64,000 nucleotides of DNA from CAVTGO01 sp963734275 (lineage in GTDB: Bacteria > Actinomycetota > UBA4738 > HRBIN12). A model generated the notes under the pieces. That model was not told the DNA's origin. It saw only the letters and a list, made by a program, of their open reading frames with translations, and did no database searches. Position numbers and translations under genes: made by a program. Of the stretch, positions 45,438 to 54,378 are shown piece after piece. The stretch lies in NCBI GenBank assembly GCA_963734275.1, contig CAVTGO010000010.1, positions 124,001 through 188,000 of the forward strand, in the 5' to 3' direction. How positions within the stretch are numbered: the first letter of the stretch is position 1; every line of letters begins with the position of its first letter.

Positions 45438-47009
45438 CTACGTCACGTAGCCGAAGACCTGCTGCCAGTCCACCGGCCCGATGGCGTACTGGTTGAACGC
45501 CGCCACGTTGCTCGGCTGCGTGGGGTCGCGGTTGATCGCCGTGTAGTCGCCCCAGCGCTCGATCCCGGGCTGCGTGTCGTAGGTGGCCAACCCGGCCTTC
45601 ATCAGCACCTGGCTGTCGGATCTCGAGCCGGGCGCGATGTCCGCGACCCAGGCCGAGAGGAACTCGCCGAAGGGGGCGCTGGCCCGGCTGTACGTGACGT
45701 AGAGGTTGCCGTCGTCGTCGGTGGCGACCGACGGCCAGCCGACGTCCACCTCGGCCTCCCCGATCGTGCCCTTGCGGTTCAGCACCGAGTTGACCGGCTT
45801 GTTCGCGGGGATGACCTCGTACCAGCGCGCCGCCGACTCGGGGTAGCCACCGGTCACGGTGTCGGGCTTGAAGTTCCTCCGTACCGCGTGCGCCGCGTAG
45901 AGCCGGTTGGTGTCCGCGTCGTAGAACGCGTTGATCAGTCGCTCGTCGCCCGCGTCCCAGAAGGTGTCGGCGTCGTTGAGAGAGCCGCCGCCCTGTGTCC
46001 CGGCCGGCGGGAACGCCGTCTTGCCCACCGAGATGACGCCCTTCTTCAGCTTGAGGCCCGTTGCCGTGTCGCGCAGCCGCCAGATCGCGAGGTAGGAGAA
46101 CTTTCCGGCGAGCTGGAACGAGAGCAGGTACTGGTCGGTCGCGGGGCCGCCGACGGTCTGCGCCGGCTGGATCGTGAACGCCTGGATCCCGTTCGCGTCG
46201 CGGGTCTGCGTCCCGGCGAACACGGTCAGTGGCGGCAGGGGCTGGTCGCAGTCGTACACCGACTTGTTCATCGAGAGCAGCTGCGCGTAGCGGAACCGCC
46301 CGTTCGAGCTCGGGAAGGTGAACTGGTTCGTGGAGATGACTAGGCGGCCTTCGGTGAAGCCGAGCCCCGGGTAGTCGGCCCACCGGGCCGAGTCGCTCGG
46401 CACGGCGTCGCCGGGCAGCGACGTGACGCACCAGGTGGACGTGTCGGCCGCGGTGGCATCGGGGATCGCGGCCACGATGATGGAGGAGACCTGCGGGGCG
46501 TCGTCCTGCACCAGCCAGGCGAGCACGTGCGTGTCCGCGTACGCGTCGTAGACGACCTTCGGGTCGAAGTTGAAGTGCCCGTTGCCGTCGGGGTGGAGCG
46601 ACTCGAGATCGACCGGAGCCACGAGCTCCGCGCCGGTGGCGGCGCTGTACACGGCGGTCTGGACGTTCACCGCGGCCACGATCGAGACCTGGCCCATCGC
46701 CCCTGTCGTGTCGGACGGGAGGAATCCCCCCGCCTCGATCAGGTCGATCGTGCTCGCGATCACGGGGGTCCTCGTGGCGGGTACGGCGGGAGCCGTGGTC
46801 GCGTTCAGTGGGGACCGTCCGCGAGTGAACCGCTCGAACGACGAGGGACGAGCCTGCGGGGTCCCGCCGTCGCTGCCGAGCACCGTCGCGTGCGTGATCG
46901 ATCTCGTCCTCGGTCCGGTCCACGGGTCGGCCCCGGCGGGGACGGCCACGGCTGCGCCGATCAAGGCCGCAGCGGCGATGGCGGCCAGAGGACGTCGAAA
47001 CGTTGGCAT
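45438..47009 (-). CDS. Large secreted protein of unknown function, paralog A
   Basis: 523 residues. Signal peptide (RRPLAAIAAAALIGAAVAVP ... AGA), then a large beta-rich domain. It shares an ordered set of motifs with the next gene: FDPKVVYDAYADTHVL, ADYPGLGFTEGRLVISTNQF, AFTIQPAQTVGG, GTQGGGSLNDADTFWDAGD, KGTIGEAEVDVGWPSVATDD, YSRASAPFGEFLSAW and ERWGDYTAINRDP. The repeated strand pattern suggests a propeller-like fold. The ATG at 47007-47009 has GGAGG five bases upstream. I recognise no catalytic site. The function is unknown. Confidence 0.8.
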   Translation of the reverse strand: MPTFRRPLAAIAAAALIGAAVAVPAGADPWTGPRTRSITHATVLGSDGGTPQARPSSFERFTRGRSPLNATTAPAVPATRTPVIASTIDLIEAGGFLPSDTTGAMGQVSIVAAVNVQTAVYSAATGAELVAPVDLESLHPDGNGHFNFDPKVVYDAYADTHVLAWLVQDDAPQVSSIIVAAIPDATAADTSTWCVTSLPGDAVPSDSARWADYPGLGFTEGRLVISTNQFTFPSSNGRFRYAQLLSMNKSVYDCDQPLPPLTVFAGTQTRDANGIQAFTIQPAQTVGGPATDQYLLSFQLAGKFSYLAIWRLRDTATGLKLKKGVISVGKTAFPPAGTQGGGSLNDADTFWDAGDERLINAFYDADTNRLYAAHAVRRNFKPDTVTGGYPESAARWYEVIPANKPVNSVLNRKGTIGEAEVDVGWPSVATDDDGNLYVTYSRASAPFGEFLSAWVADIAPGSRSDSQVLMKAGLATYDTQPGIERWGDYTAINRDPTQPSNVAAFNQYAIGPVDWQQVFGYVT

Positions 47010-47074
47010 GGGTACCTCCGGTGGGTCGGGCCGGGACACGCTAGCCGACACGGGCCCGGCCGTCCAAGACCGCG

Positions 47075-48658
47075 TCAGCCGTGACTCACCACGTGGACGG
47101 TCTGCTGCCAGTCGTCGGTCGGGCCCGGGCCGTCGGACACGGCGTGCTGGTTGACCATCGCGATGAGCGTGCCGTTCACCGGGTCTCGCGAGATGCCGTT
47201 GTAATCACCCCAACGCTCGGGGCCGGCAACGGCCTCCATCCGGGCGGTGCCGCCGGCGAGCATCACGGAGGTGTCCGCCGTGCTCCCGAAGGGGATCTCG
47301 GCCGCCCACGATGAGAGGAACTCGCCCGTCACCGCGCTCGCCCGGCTGTAGGTCACGAACAGGTTGCCGGCCTCGTCGGTCGCGACGACCGGCCACCCCG
47401 CATCGGTCTCGGCCTCGCCGATGGTGCCGGACCGCATCAGCCTCGACCTGTCGAGGTTGGAACCTGGCCGGATGTCGTACCAGCGGATCCCGGCCTCGAC
47501 GTAATCACCGGTCTCGGTGTCGGGTCGGAAGTCGCGCGCGACGACATGAGCCGCGAAGACCCGTCCGCGCGTGAGGTCGGCGAAGGCGTTAACGAGACGA
47601 AGGTCACCCGGGTCCCACCAGGAATCAGCGGCGCCCAGGGATCCCCCGCCCTGGGTCCCGAAGGGACCGATCCGCACGGACGGGACCTTGATCGCCGTGT
47701 TCGTGAGCGCGAGGCCCCTCGCGCCTTCGCGCAGCCGCCACAGGATCACCCGATCAGACGCGGCGTCCTGGAACGACGTGAGGTAGAGGTTCCCACCCGG
47801 GCCCACCGTGGTGGCCGGCTGGATCGTGAACGCCGGCGTGCCGTCGGGGTTGCGCGTGTCGGCGCCGACGAACGTGTCGAACGACAGCCTTCTCGAGCAG
47901 TCGTAGAGACGCGCCTTGGGGAACGCGAGCAGCTGCGCGCCTCGGTACGCCTGGCCGGAGATATCGAACTGGTTCGTCGTGAGCACCACGTGCTCAGCGT
48001 CGTAGCCGAGACCCGGGTAGTCGGCGAACTGCTCGCCGTCTCCCTTGGTCCGGTCCCCGACGATCTTGGAGCCGCACCACGTGGACCGGTCGGAGGCCGT
48101 CCCATTCGGGATGGTCACGATGAGGATCCACGATCTGCCGCGAGGGTCGTTCACGCCGAGGAACGTCAGCACGAACGTGTCGCGGTACTGGTCGTAGACG
48201 ACCTTCGGGTCGAACACCTGCGTACCGCTCGGCAGCGGGAACAGCGGCCGGAGCGGGTCGGGGCCGAGGACCTCGGCCCCGGTCAGGTCGTACACCGCGA
48301 ATGACGTGTTCACAGCGGTCAGGAAGAAGCTGTCGCCGATCGCGCCCGTCGGATCGGCCGGCCAGTTGCCGCCGATCCGCGGGATCGCGTCGAACCCGAA
48401 CGCCGCCGTCGGGAGCCCGGTCGACCAGCTCTGGCGCCCGGTCCCCATCGTGCTCCGACGCTCGGTCCCCGGGTCGGTAGCGATGTCCCCGACCCCGCCG
48501 CTCGGGCGCGAGGGCAACGCCACGAACGTGCGGGCCCGGCGGGCCGATACCACTCCGTCGTCGGCGGCTCGGGCGCCGGGCGACGTGGCCGCGCCGAGCC
48601 ACGCCGCGACCACGGTAGTGGCGACGGCCGCGACGGTCCGTATTCGAGCCTTCCTCAT
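47075..48658 (-). CDS. Large secreted protein of unknown function, paralog B
   Basis: 527 residues with a signal peptide (RTVAAVATTVVAAWLGAATS ... ARA). It is colinear with paralog A: FDPKVVYDQYRDTFVL, ADYPGLGYDAEHVVLTTNQF, AFTIQPATTVGP, GTQGGGSLGAADSWWDPGD, SGTIGEAETDAGWPVVATDE, YSRASAVTGEFLSSW, ERWGDYNGISRDP. Two paired cysteines (STWC ... YDC) are conserved with A and may bond. The ATG at 48656-48658 (GGGAG upstream) is chosen; the open frame extends far beyond but that is an antisense shadow of trpE. Only 65 bp separate it from paralog A. Confidence 0.8.
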   Translation of the reverse strand: MRKARIRTVAAVATTVVAAWLGAATSPGARAADDGVVSARRARTFVALPSRPSGGVGDIATDPGTERRSTMGTGRQSWSTGLPTAAFGFDAIPRIGGNWPADPTGAIGDSFFLTAVNTSFAVYDLTGAEVLGPDPLRPLFPLPSGTQVFDPKVVYDQYRDTFVLTFLGVNDPRGRSWILIVTIPNGTASDRSTWCGSKIVGDRTKGDGEQFADYPGLGYDAEHVVLTTNQFDISGQAYRGAQLLAFPKARLYDCSRRLSFDTFVGADTRNPDGTPAFTIQPATTVGPGGNLYLTSFQDAASDRVILWRLREGARGLALTNTAIKVPSVRIGPFGTQGGGSLGAADSWWDPGDLRLVNAFADLTRGRVFAAHVVARDFRPDTETGDYVEAGIRWYDIRPGSNLDRSRLMRSGTIGEAETDAGWPVVATDEAGNLFVTYSRASAVTGEFLSSWAAEIPFGSTADTSVMLAGGTARMEAVAGPERWGDYNGISRDPVNGTLIAMVNQHAVSDGPGPTDDWQQTVHVVSHG

Positions 48659-48728
48659 CGCGCTCCCTCTTGATGCCGGGGCTGAACGTCCCCGTAGGGT
48701 ACGGGCGTCGCGCCGATCCGCCCCACCG

Positions 48729-48758
48729 TTGACGCACCCGGTCCCCAGCCGGGACAAT
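48729..48758 (+). promoter_or_regulatory. Promoter of the trpL-trpEG transcript
   Basis: TTGACG (48729-48734, five of six matches), 18-bp spacer, GACAAT (48753-48758, four of six). Counting seven bases on, transcription would start at about 48765, the first base of the trpL GTG, so the leader peptide may be translated from a leaderless mRNA. Confidence 0.6.
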
Positions 48759-48764
48759 CCGGCC

Positions 48765-48809
48765 GTGAACGAGCGCGCGATCCGCTGGTCCTGGCTCCGG
48801 AGGAACTGA
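48765..48809 (+). CDS. trpL: trp operon leader peptide
   Basis: A 14-residue reading frame, MNERAIRWSWLRRN, with GTG start and TGA stop, 86 bp before trpE. Two Trp codons (48786-48788 and 48792-48794) in 14 residues is far above chance for this residue. It is followed by mutually exclusive stems ending in a terminator-like hairpin, so it is read as the ribosome-stalling leader of a transcription attenuator. Confidence 0.8.
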   Translation: MNERAIRWSWLRRN

Positions 48810-48871
48810 GCCCGGGACCTCCGCGCGCGCCGAACCGATGTGACTGAGGCCCCGGGCGAGTCCCGGGGCTT
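48793..48871 (+). promoter_or_regulatory. trp attenuator (stems 1:2, 2:3, 3:4)
   Basis: Segment 1 GGCTC (48793-48797, starting in the second Trp codon) pairs with segment 2 GAGCC (48808-48812). Segment 2 region GCCCGGG (48810-48816) can instead pair with CCCGGGC (48851-48857), an antiterminator. That excludes the terminator stem GCCCCGGG (48849-48856) / CCCGGGGC (48862-48869). Stalling at Trp codons would mask segment 1 and favour read-through into trpE. The U-tract after the terminator is weak (CTTCGCGTTCC). Confidence 0.72.
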
Positions 48872-48895
48872 CGCGTTCCCCGACCGGAAGCGCAG

Positions 48896-50377
48896 GTGCT
48901 GGTGGTGAGGATCGCACCCGACCGCGAGACCTTCTCGGCGATGGCCGAGGGGTATCCGCTCGCTCCCGTCTGGACGGAACTGCTCGCCGACGTCTCGACG
49001 CCGGTGGGCGTGTTCCCCGCGCTGGCGGGCGACGGTCCGGGGATCCTGCTCGAGAGCGTCGAGCGCTCCGAGCGCTGGGGACGCTATTCGTTCGTGGCCG
49101 GAGATCCGGCGGCAGTCGTCGTCGTCGATGAGGACGGCCTGCGTGTGCAGGACGTCGTCCGCGACCTCCCGCTCGAGGCGGCGGCGACGGGGGACGCCCG
49201 GGCCGACCTGGTCGCCTTGGCCCGCTCCGTACGCGCGCCGCGGCCCGAGGGACTGCCCTCGCTCACCGGCGGGCTCATGGGGTTCCTCTCGTACGAGGCG
49301 GCCGCGCTCCTGGACGGGCATCCGTTCCCCGCGGGCGAGCGCCCGTGCCCGCCGATCGGCCTGCTCGTCGCGGACCGCGCCGTGGTCTTCGACCATTGGC
49401 GGCAACGGTTGCTGCTGGTGGCGCACGTGCCGCCCGACGGGTACGACGTGGGCGCGGAGGCCCTCGAGGACCTCTCCAGCCGACTCACCGGCTCCATTCC
49501 CCCCTCTCCGGAACCGCTCGGCGGGCCGGTGGCGTCCGCCGACGCGCTCGGCGAGCAGAATATGGACGACGAGCGGTACCTGCAGATCGTCCGCACGATG
49601 AAGGAGCACATCGCCGCCGGGGACATCTACCAGGCGGTGCCGTCGCGCCGTGTGACGTTCCCCTCGACGCGCGGCGGGCTCCCCGTGTACCGGCGACTGC
49701 GGGTCGCGAACCCGGCCCCGTACATGTTCTTCGTGCGCATGCTCGGCATGGAGCTCGCGGGGTCATCGCCCGAGCCGCTCGTCCGCGTGGAGGCCCGGAC
49801 CGTGACGACGCGTCCGATCGCCGGGACCCGCCCGCGCGGCGAGACCGAGCTCCGCGACCGCCTGTACGAGCACGAGCTCCTCGCCGACCCGAAGGAGCGG
49901 GCCGAGCACGCGATGCTCGTCGACCTGTCGCGGAATGACCTCGGACGCGTCTGCACCCCCGGGAGCGTTCGGCCGACCGAACTGATGACGGTGGAACGCT
50001 TCTCGAAGGTGATGCACATCGTGAGCACCGTCGAGGGCGAGCTCGCCGAAGGGCTCCATCCGCTGGACGCCCTGGCCGTCACCTTCCCGCACGGGACGGT
50101 GACCGGGGCGCCGAAACGCCGCGCGATGGAGCTGATCGCCGAGCTCGAACCCACCGCGCGCGGTCCGTACGCCGGCGCCGTCGGCTACTGCACGTTCGCG
50201 GGCGACCTGGACTTCTGCATCACGATCCGGACCGCCGTGGTCGCGGACGGCGTCGCGCACGTGCAGACGGCCGCGGGCATCGTGGCCGACTCGGATCCGG
50301 AGACCGAGCTCGCCGAGACCAAGTGGAAGGCGGCGGCGCTCCTGCCCGCGGTCCTGGACGCCGAGGAGGGCGCGTGA
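48896..50377 (+). CDS. trpE: Anthranilate synthase component I
   Basis: Converts chorismate to anthranilate with TrpG-supplied ammonia. 493 residues: N-terminal regulatory domain with LLESVERSERWGRYSFVAGD (the LLES Trp-feedback site), then the chorismate-binding domain with GDIYQAVPSRRV, AGSSPEPLVRVEARTVTTRP followed by IAGTRPRG, VDLSRNDLGRVC and FPHGTVTGAPKRRAMELI. GTG start at 48896, with GGAAG five bases upstream; GTGs at 48902 and 48905 are possible. PabB is the alternative, but the LLES motif and the Trp leader argue for TrpE. Confidence 0.95.
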   Translation: MLVVRIAPDRETFSAMAEGYPLAPVWTELLADVSTPVGVFPALAGDGPGILLESVERSERWGRYSFVAGDPAAVVVVDEDGLRVQDVVRDLPLEAAATGDARADLVALARSVRAPRPEGLPSLTGGLMGFLSYEAAALLDGHPFPAGERPCPPIGLLVADRAVVFDHWRQRLLLVAHVPPDGYDVGAEALEDLSSRLTGSIPPSPEPLGGPVASADALGEQNMDDERYLQIVRTMKEHIAAGDIYQAVPSRRVTFPSTRGGLPVYRRLRVANPAPYMFFVRMLGMELAGSSPEPLVRVEARTVTTRPIAGTRPRGETELRDRLYEHELLADPKERAEHAMLVDLSRNDLGRVCTPGSVRPTELMTVERFSKVMHIVSTVEGELAEGLHPLDALAVTFPHGTVTGAPKRRAMELIAELEPTARGPYAGAVGYCTFAGDLDFCITIRTAVVADGVAHVQTAAGIVADSDPETELAETKWKAAALLPAVLDAEEGA

Positions 50378-50943
50378 TCCTCGTCGTGGATCACTACGAC
50401 AGCTTCACGTACAACCTCGTGCAGCTGATCGAGAGCCTCGGCGAGCACACCGAGGTCGTGAAGTCCGACGCCGAGACCGCCGACGCGCTCGTCGCGCGCG
50501 AGGCTGCCGCGGTGATCTTTTCCCCCGGCCCCGGTCGGCCCGAGGACGCCGGCGTGTTCACCGAGCTGCTCCGGATCCTGCCGGCCGCGACGCCGGTGCT
50601 CGGCGTCTGCCTCGGCCACCAGGCGATGGGCATCGTCGCCGGAGGTCGCGTGGAACGCGCCACCCCGGTCCACGGCAAAGCCTCGCTCGTCCACCACGAG
50701 GGTCGCGGGATCCTGGCCGGCCTGCCGAACCCCTTCGAGGCGGCGCGCTACCACTCCCTCGTCGTCGAGCGCGAGGGGCTGCCCGAGGAGCTCGAGCTCA
50801 CCGCGTGGAGCGACGACGGCCTCGTGATGGCGACGCAGCACCGCGACCTCCCGCGGTACGGAGTTCAGTTCCACCCGGAGTCGATCCTCACGCCCGACGG
50901 CCCGACGATCGTCCGGAACTTCCTGGCCGTCGCGAGGGGCTGA
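50374..50943 (+). CDS. trpG: Anthranilate synthase component II (glutamine amidotransferase)
   Basis: 189 residues, class I glutamine amidotransferase. Oxyanion region FSPGPGRPEDAG, nucleophile in GVCLGHQAMG, and the His-Glu pair in YGVQFHPESILTP. It delivers ammonia to TrpE. The GTG start at 50374-50376 overlaps the trpE stop (GTGA). It may also serve folate synthesis (PabA) as in many bacteria. No further trp genes follow in the window. Confidence 0.94.
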   Translation: MILVVDHYDSFTYNLVQLIESLGEHTEVVKSDAETADALVAREAAAVIFSPGPGRPEDAGVFTELLRILPAATPVLGVCLGHQAMGIVAGGRVERATPVHGKASLVHHEGRGILAGLPNPFEAARYHSLVVEREGLPEELELTAWSDDGLVMATQHRDLPRYGVQFHPESILTPDGPTIVRNFLAVARG

Positions 50944-50946
50944 GGA

Positions 50947-52046
50947 CTACTCGGCGGCGGCGGGCTCGGCCTCGCGTTCGGCGGCGATCTTCCTCGCCTC
51001 GTCGATCAGGCGCTCGACGAACCGGTCCTCGGGGATCTTGTCGACGACCTCACCCTTCACGACGAGGAATCCCTGGCCCTTGCCGGCCGCGATCCCGAGG
51101 TCGGCCTCCCGCGCCTCGCCGGGGCCGTTCACGACGCAGCCCATGACGGCGATCCGCATCGGGACCTTGATGCCCTCGTGCTCGAGGGCCTCGTTCACCT
51201 GTTTCGTGAGGCCGAGGACGTCCACCTCGGCGCGGCCGCAGCTGGGACACGCCACCAGGTCCAGGCCGCGCTCGCGCAAGCCGAGCGACTGCAGGATCCA
51301 CGTGCCGACCTTGACCTCCTCGACGGGGTCGTCGGTGAGCGAGACGCGGATCGTGTCGCCGATCCCCTCGGCGAGCAGGGCACCGATCCCGACGGCGCTC
51401 TTCACACCGCCGGTGGGCATCGGCCCGGCCTCGGTCACGCCGAGATGCAGCGGGTAGTCGCACGTCTCCGAGAGCTGGCGGTACGCCTCGATCATCACGC
51501 GAGGGTTCGAGTGCTTGACGGAGATCTTGATGTCGAGGAAGTCTTCGTCCTCCAGGATCCGCGACCTCGTTCAGCGCGCTCTCCACGAGGGCCTCGGGCG
51601 TCGGCGCCCCGTAGCGCTCGAGGAGTTCCTTCTCGAGCGACCCGGCGTTCACGCCGATCCGGATCGGCACGCCTCGGGCCTTGGCCTCCCGCGCGATCAG
51701 CCGGACCTTGTCCTGGTACTTGATGTTGCCGGGGTTGATCCGCAGGCCGTGGATCCCGGCCTCGAGCGCGGCCATCGCGTACTTCCACTGGAAGTGGATG
51801 TCGGCCACCACCGGGACGGTGGACTTCGCGGCGATGGCCGTCGAGGGCCTCGGCGTCTTCCCAGTGCGGCACCGCCACCCGGACGATGTCGACGCCGGTG
51901 GCGACCAGGGAGGCGATCTGCTGGAGGGTGGCGTTGACGTCCGCCGTCTTCGTGGTGGTCATCGACTGCACGCGGATCGGCGCGTCACCGCCGACCGTGA
52001 CCTCGCCGATCTTGATCTGCCGGGTCTTCCGTCGCTCCGCGAGCAT
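50947..52046 (-). pseudogene. ispG: 4-hydroxy-3-methylbut-2-enyl diphosphate synthase, broken by two frameshifts
   Basis: MEP-pathway [4Fe-4S] enzyme. All parts are present but in three frames. 52046 to about 51842 gives MLAERRKTRQIKIGEVTVGG and VAVPHWEDAEAL. About 51840 to 51555 gives AIAAKSTVPVVADIHFQWKY and RINPGNIKYQDKVRLIA. About 51553 to 50947 gives LEDEDFLDIKISVKHSNPR and the cluster cysteines in LVACPSCGRAEVD and VMGCVVNGPGEA. Each break is explained by one extra G (on the minus strand). Because dxr is intact nearby and IspG is normally essential, sequence error is more likely than true loss; if corrected it is a full-length gene. Confidence 0.88.
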
Positions 52047-52073
52047 CTCGCTCCAGTCTCCCAGCCGCGAGGG

Positions 52074-52523
52074 CTACCCGCCGAACACGTGGAACAGGAC
52101 CTGCCGGTCCTTGGGCTCGTCCATCTCGAAGAGGATCAGCCGCTGCCACCGCCCGAGCATCGGCTCGCCGGCGGCCACCGGGATCGCGTGCGACGAGGCC
52201 GAGAGCAGCATCGCCTTCACATGCGCGTGCCCGTTCTTCCGCTCGCCCTCGTTCATGTTCTGCGTGCGGATCTCGAAGTCGTCGTGGGCGTAGTACACGC
52301 CGTCGTCGGGGACGAGGTCGGTCAGATAGCGGCGGAAGTCCTCGAGCGCGCCGTCCTCCCACTCGCCCAGGAGCAGCGCACACGTGGTGTGCGCGCAGAA
52401 CGCCACGACGGCGCCGTCCGTGACGCCGGAGTCCTTCACGGCGCGCTGGAGCTCCTCGGTGAGGTCGACGTAGGCGTAGCGGCCGGGCGCCGCGACCTCG
52501 ACCGATGTCGTGGTCGTCCTCAT
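52074..52523 (-). CDS. YjbQ/UPF0047 family protein
   Basis: 149 residues. Conserved blocks VAFCAHTTCALLLGEWED, YAHDDFEIRTQNMNEGERKN and GHAHVKAMLLSAS, with metal-binding His/Asp positions, and GRWQRLILFEMDEPKDRQ near the end. YjbQ proteins are annotated as secondary thiamine-phosphate synthases, though the physiological role is uncertain. It overlaps the histidine-kinase stop by 4 bp (ATGA). Confidence 0.88.
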   Translation of the reverse strand: MRTTTTSVEVAAPGRYAYVDLTEELQRAVKDSGVTDGAVVAFCAHTTCALLLGEWEDGALEDFRRYLTDLVPDDGVYYAHDDFEIRTQNMNEGERKNGHAHVKAMLLSASSHAIPVAAGEPMLGRWQRLILFEMDEPKDRQVLFHVFGG

Positions 52524-53593
52524 CCGAGCCTCTTCCTCTTCGTGGAGCTCGTCTCGACCGCGGGCGCAACGGGTAGCTCGAAGGTGAACGTGCTGCCGCG
52601 GCCCGGCTCGCTCTCGGCCCAGATGCGGCCGCCGTGCGCCTCGACCACCGAGCGCGCGATCGCCAGGCCGATCCCCGTGCCCCCATCCTCGCGCGAGCGG
52701 GCGGGGTCGACGCGATAGAAGCGCTCGAACAACCTCGGCAGGTGCTCCGCTGGGATGCCGGGACCGGTATCGGCAACGGCGACGTCCACCGAGCCGTTGT
52801 GCGCGGCCGCCCGCACCGTGACCCGGCCGCCCGCCGGCGTGAACCGCACGGCGTTGTCCAGCAGGTTGAACAGGACCTGGTGAACGCGCTCACGGTCGGC
52901 GAACACCGGGGGGAGGTCCTCGGGAACCTCGTCCCGCAGCCGGACCTCCCGGTCGGCGCGGGCCACCTGGATCTCGGACAGGACCTGCGAGACCAGCGGG
53001 TGCAGGGCCAGCCGCTCGCGCTGCAAGAGCACGTCGCCGGACTCGATCCGCGAGAGCTCGAGGAGCTGGTCGACGAGGCGGCCGAGTCGCTCGGATTGGG
53101 CGAGCATGACCTGGAGCGTCTCGGCGTCCGGCCGCTCGACGCCGTCGAGCAGGTTCTCGAGGTGCGCGTGCAGCGCGGTGATCGGCGTCCTCAGCTCGTG
53201 GGACACGTTGGCCACGAGGTCGCGCCGCAGGCGCTCCGTCTGGTCCAGCTCCGCGCTCATGCGGTTGAAGGCCTTGGCGAGCTGACCGACCTCGTCGACC
53301 GAGGCCGCCTCGACGCGCCCGGAGTAGTCCCCGGCCTCCATCCGCCGAGCCGCGCGCGCCATGTCTCGGAGCGGTTGCGTCATGCCCCTCGCCACCCACC
53401 GGGCGACGAGCAGGGCGATCCCCGAGCCGATGGCGCCCGCGAGCAGCAGCTCCCACCAGTGGTCGACGAGCTCGAAGATCTCGAACCCGACCCCGAGGAT
53501 CACGTAGACGAGCAGGATCGTCATCCCGACGGCGAACACGATGACCGACCCGAGCTTGATCCGGATCGTCGGGAGCCGCTGGAGCAGGGTCAC
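52520..53593 (-). CDS. HAMP-domain sensor histidine kinase
   Basis: 357 residues. Two membrane helices (about 14-34 and 45-66) with almost no extracytoplasmic loop, so it likely senses within the membrane or through partners. HAMP domain (about 65-118), HisKA with phospho-acceptor in VSHELRTPITALHAHLENLL, and HATPase with NLLDNAVRF, DTGPGIP and GTGIGLAIAR. The GTG start at 53591-53593 overlaps the stop of its response regulator (GTGA). Confidence 0.93.
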   Translation of the reverse strand: MTLLQRLPTIRIKLGSVIVFAVGMTILLVYVILGVGFEIFELVDHWWELLLAGAIGSGIALLVARWVARGMTQPLRDMARAARRMEAGDYSGRVEAASVDEVGQLAKAFNRMSAELDQTERLRRDLVANVSHELRTPITALHAHLENLLDGVERPDAETLQVMLAQSERLGRLVDQLLELSRIESGDVLLQRERLALHPLVSQVLSEIQVARADREVRLRDEVPEDLPPVFADRERVHQVLFNLLDNAVRFTPAGGRVTVRAAAHNGSVDVAVADTGPGIPAEHLPRLFERFYRVDPARSREDGGTGIGLAIARSVVEAHGGRIWAESEPGRGSTFTFELPVAPAVETSSTKRKRLG

Positions 53594-54291
53594 GCGGGGT
53601 CGCCGTCCCGGAACGCGTAGCCGACGCCGTGCACGGTGCGCACGAACCTCGGCTCGTTGCCGTCCTCGCCGAGCTTGCGCCGGATCCGGGCGACGTGCGA
53701 GTCGACGACGCGCCCGCCAGCGTAGTCCCGGTACCCCCACACGCGGTCCATGAGCTGCTCGCGCGTGAATACCACGCCCGGCTCGCGAGCGAGGGCCAGC
53801 AGGATCTCGAACTCGAGCGGCGTGAGCTGCACGTCCTGCCCGTCCACCGCAGCCAGACGGCGGGCGGCGTCGATCCGGAGCCCGGCGCGATCGATCGGTT
53901 CGCTCGAGGGGGCCTGCTTGATCCGTTCGACGCGGCGCAGGATCGCTTTCACGCGCACGGCGAGTTCGCGAAGGCTGAACGGCTTCGTGAGGTAGTCGTC
54001 GGCGCCCACCGCGAAGCCGGCCACCTTGTCGGCCTCCTCGGTCCGGGCGGTGAGCATGAGGACGGGGACCCAGCGGTCGCGTTGCAACTGCGTGCAGACC
54101 TCGAGCCCGTCCATCCCCGGCAACATCAGATCCAGGACCACCAGGTCCGGCCGTTCCTCCCGCGCCACGGCGAGCGCCTGCGGTCCGTCGCCGGCGACGA
54201 GGACCCGGAACCCCTCGCTCGACAGGCGGGCGCGGACCGCCTCCGCGATCGCCTCCTCGTCGTCCACGACCAGGACGGTGGGTTCGCTCAC
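53590..54291 (-). CDS. OmpR/PhoB-family response regulator
   Basis: 233 residues. Receiver domain with the acidic pair VVDDEEA, phospho-acceptor in VVLDLMLPGMDG, LMLTAR and the KPF lysine; then a winged-helix DNA-binding domain with LTPLEFEILLALAREPGVVF and HVARIRRKLG. GTG start at 54289-54291. Paired with the kinase next to it. The stimulus is unknown; location between rseP and yjbQ-ispG may hint at envelope stress, an inference. Confidence 0.93.
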   Translation of the reverse strand: MSEPTVLVVDDEEAIAEAVRARLSSEGFRVLVAGDGPQALAVAREERPDLVVLDLMLPGMDGLEVCTQLQRDRWVPVLMLTARTEEADKVAGFAVGADDYLTKPFSLRELAVRVKAILRRVERIKQAPSSEPIDRAGLRIDAARRLAAVDGQDVQLTPLEFEILLALAREPGVVFTREQLMDRVWGYRDYAGGRVVDSHVARIRRKLGEDGNEPRFVRTVHGVGYAFRDGDPA

Positions 54292-54378
54292 GGGCCCATC
54301 GTAGCGGGGGGCCTTCCGGCGCCCCCGCGACGGGGTGTTGAGAAATCGTGGCGGCGTGCCCGGAGCCGACCGCCGGGT

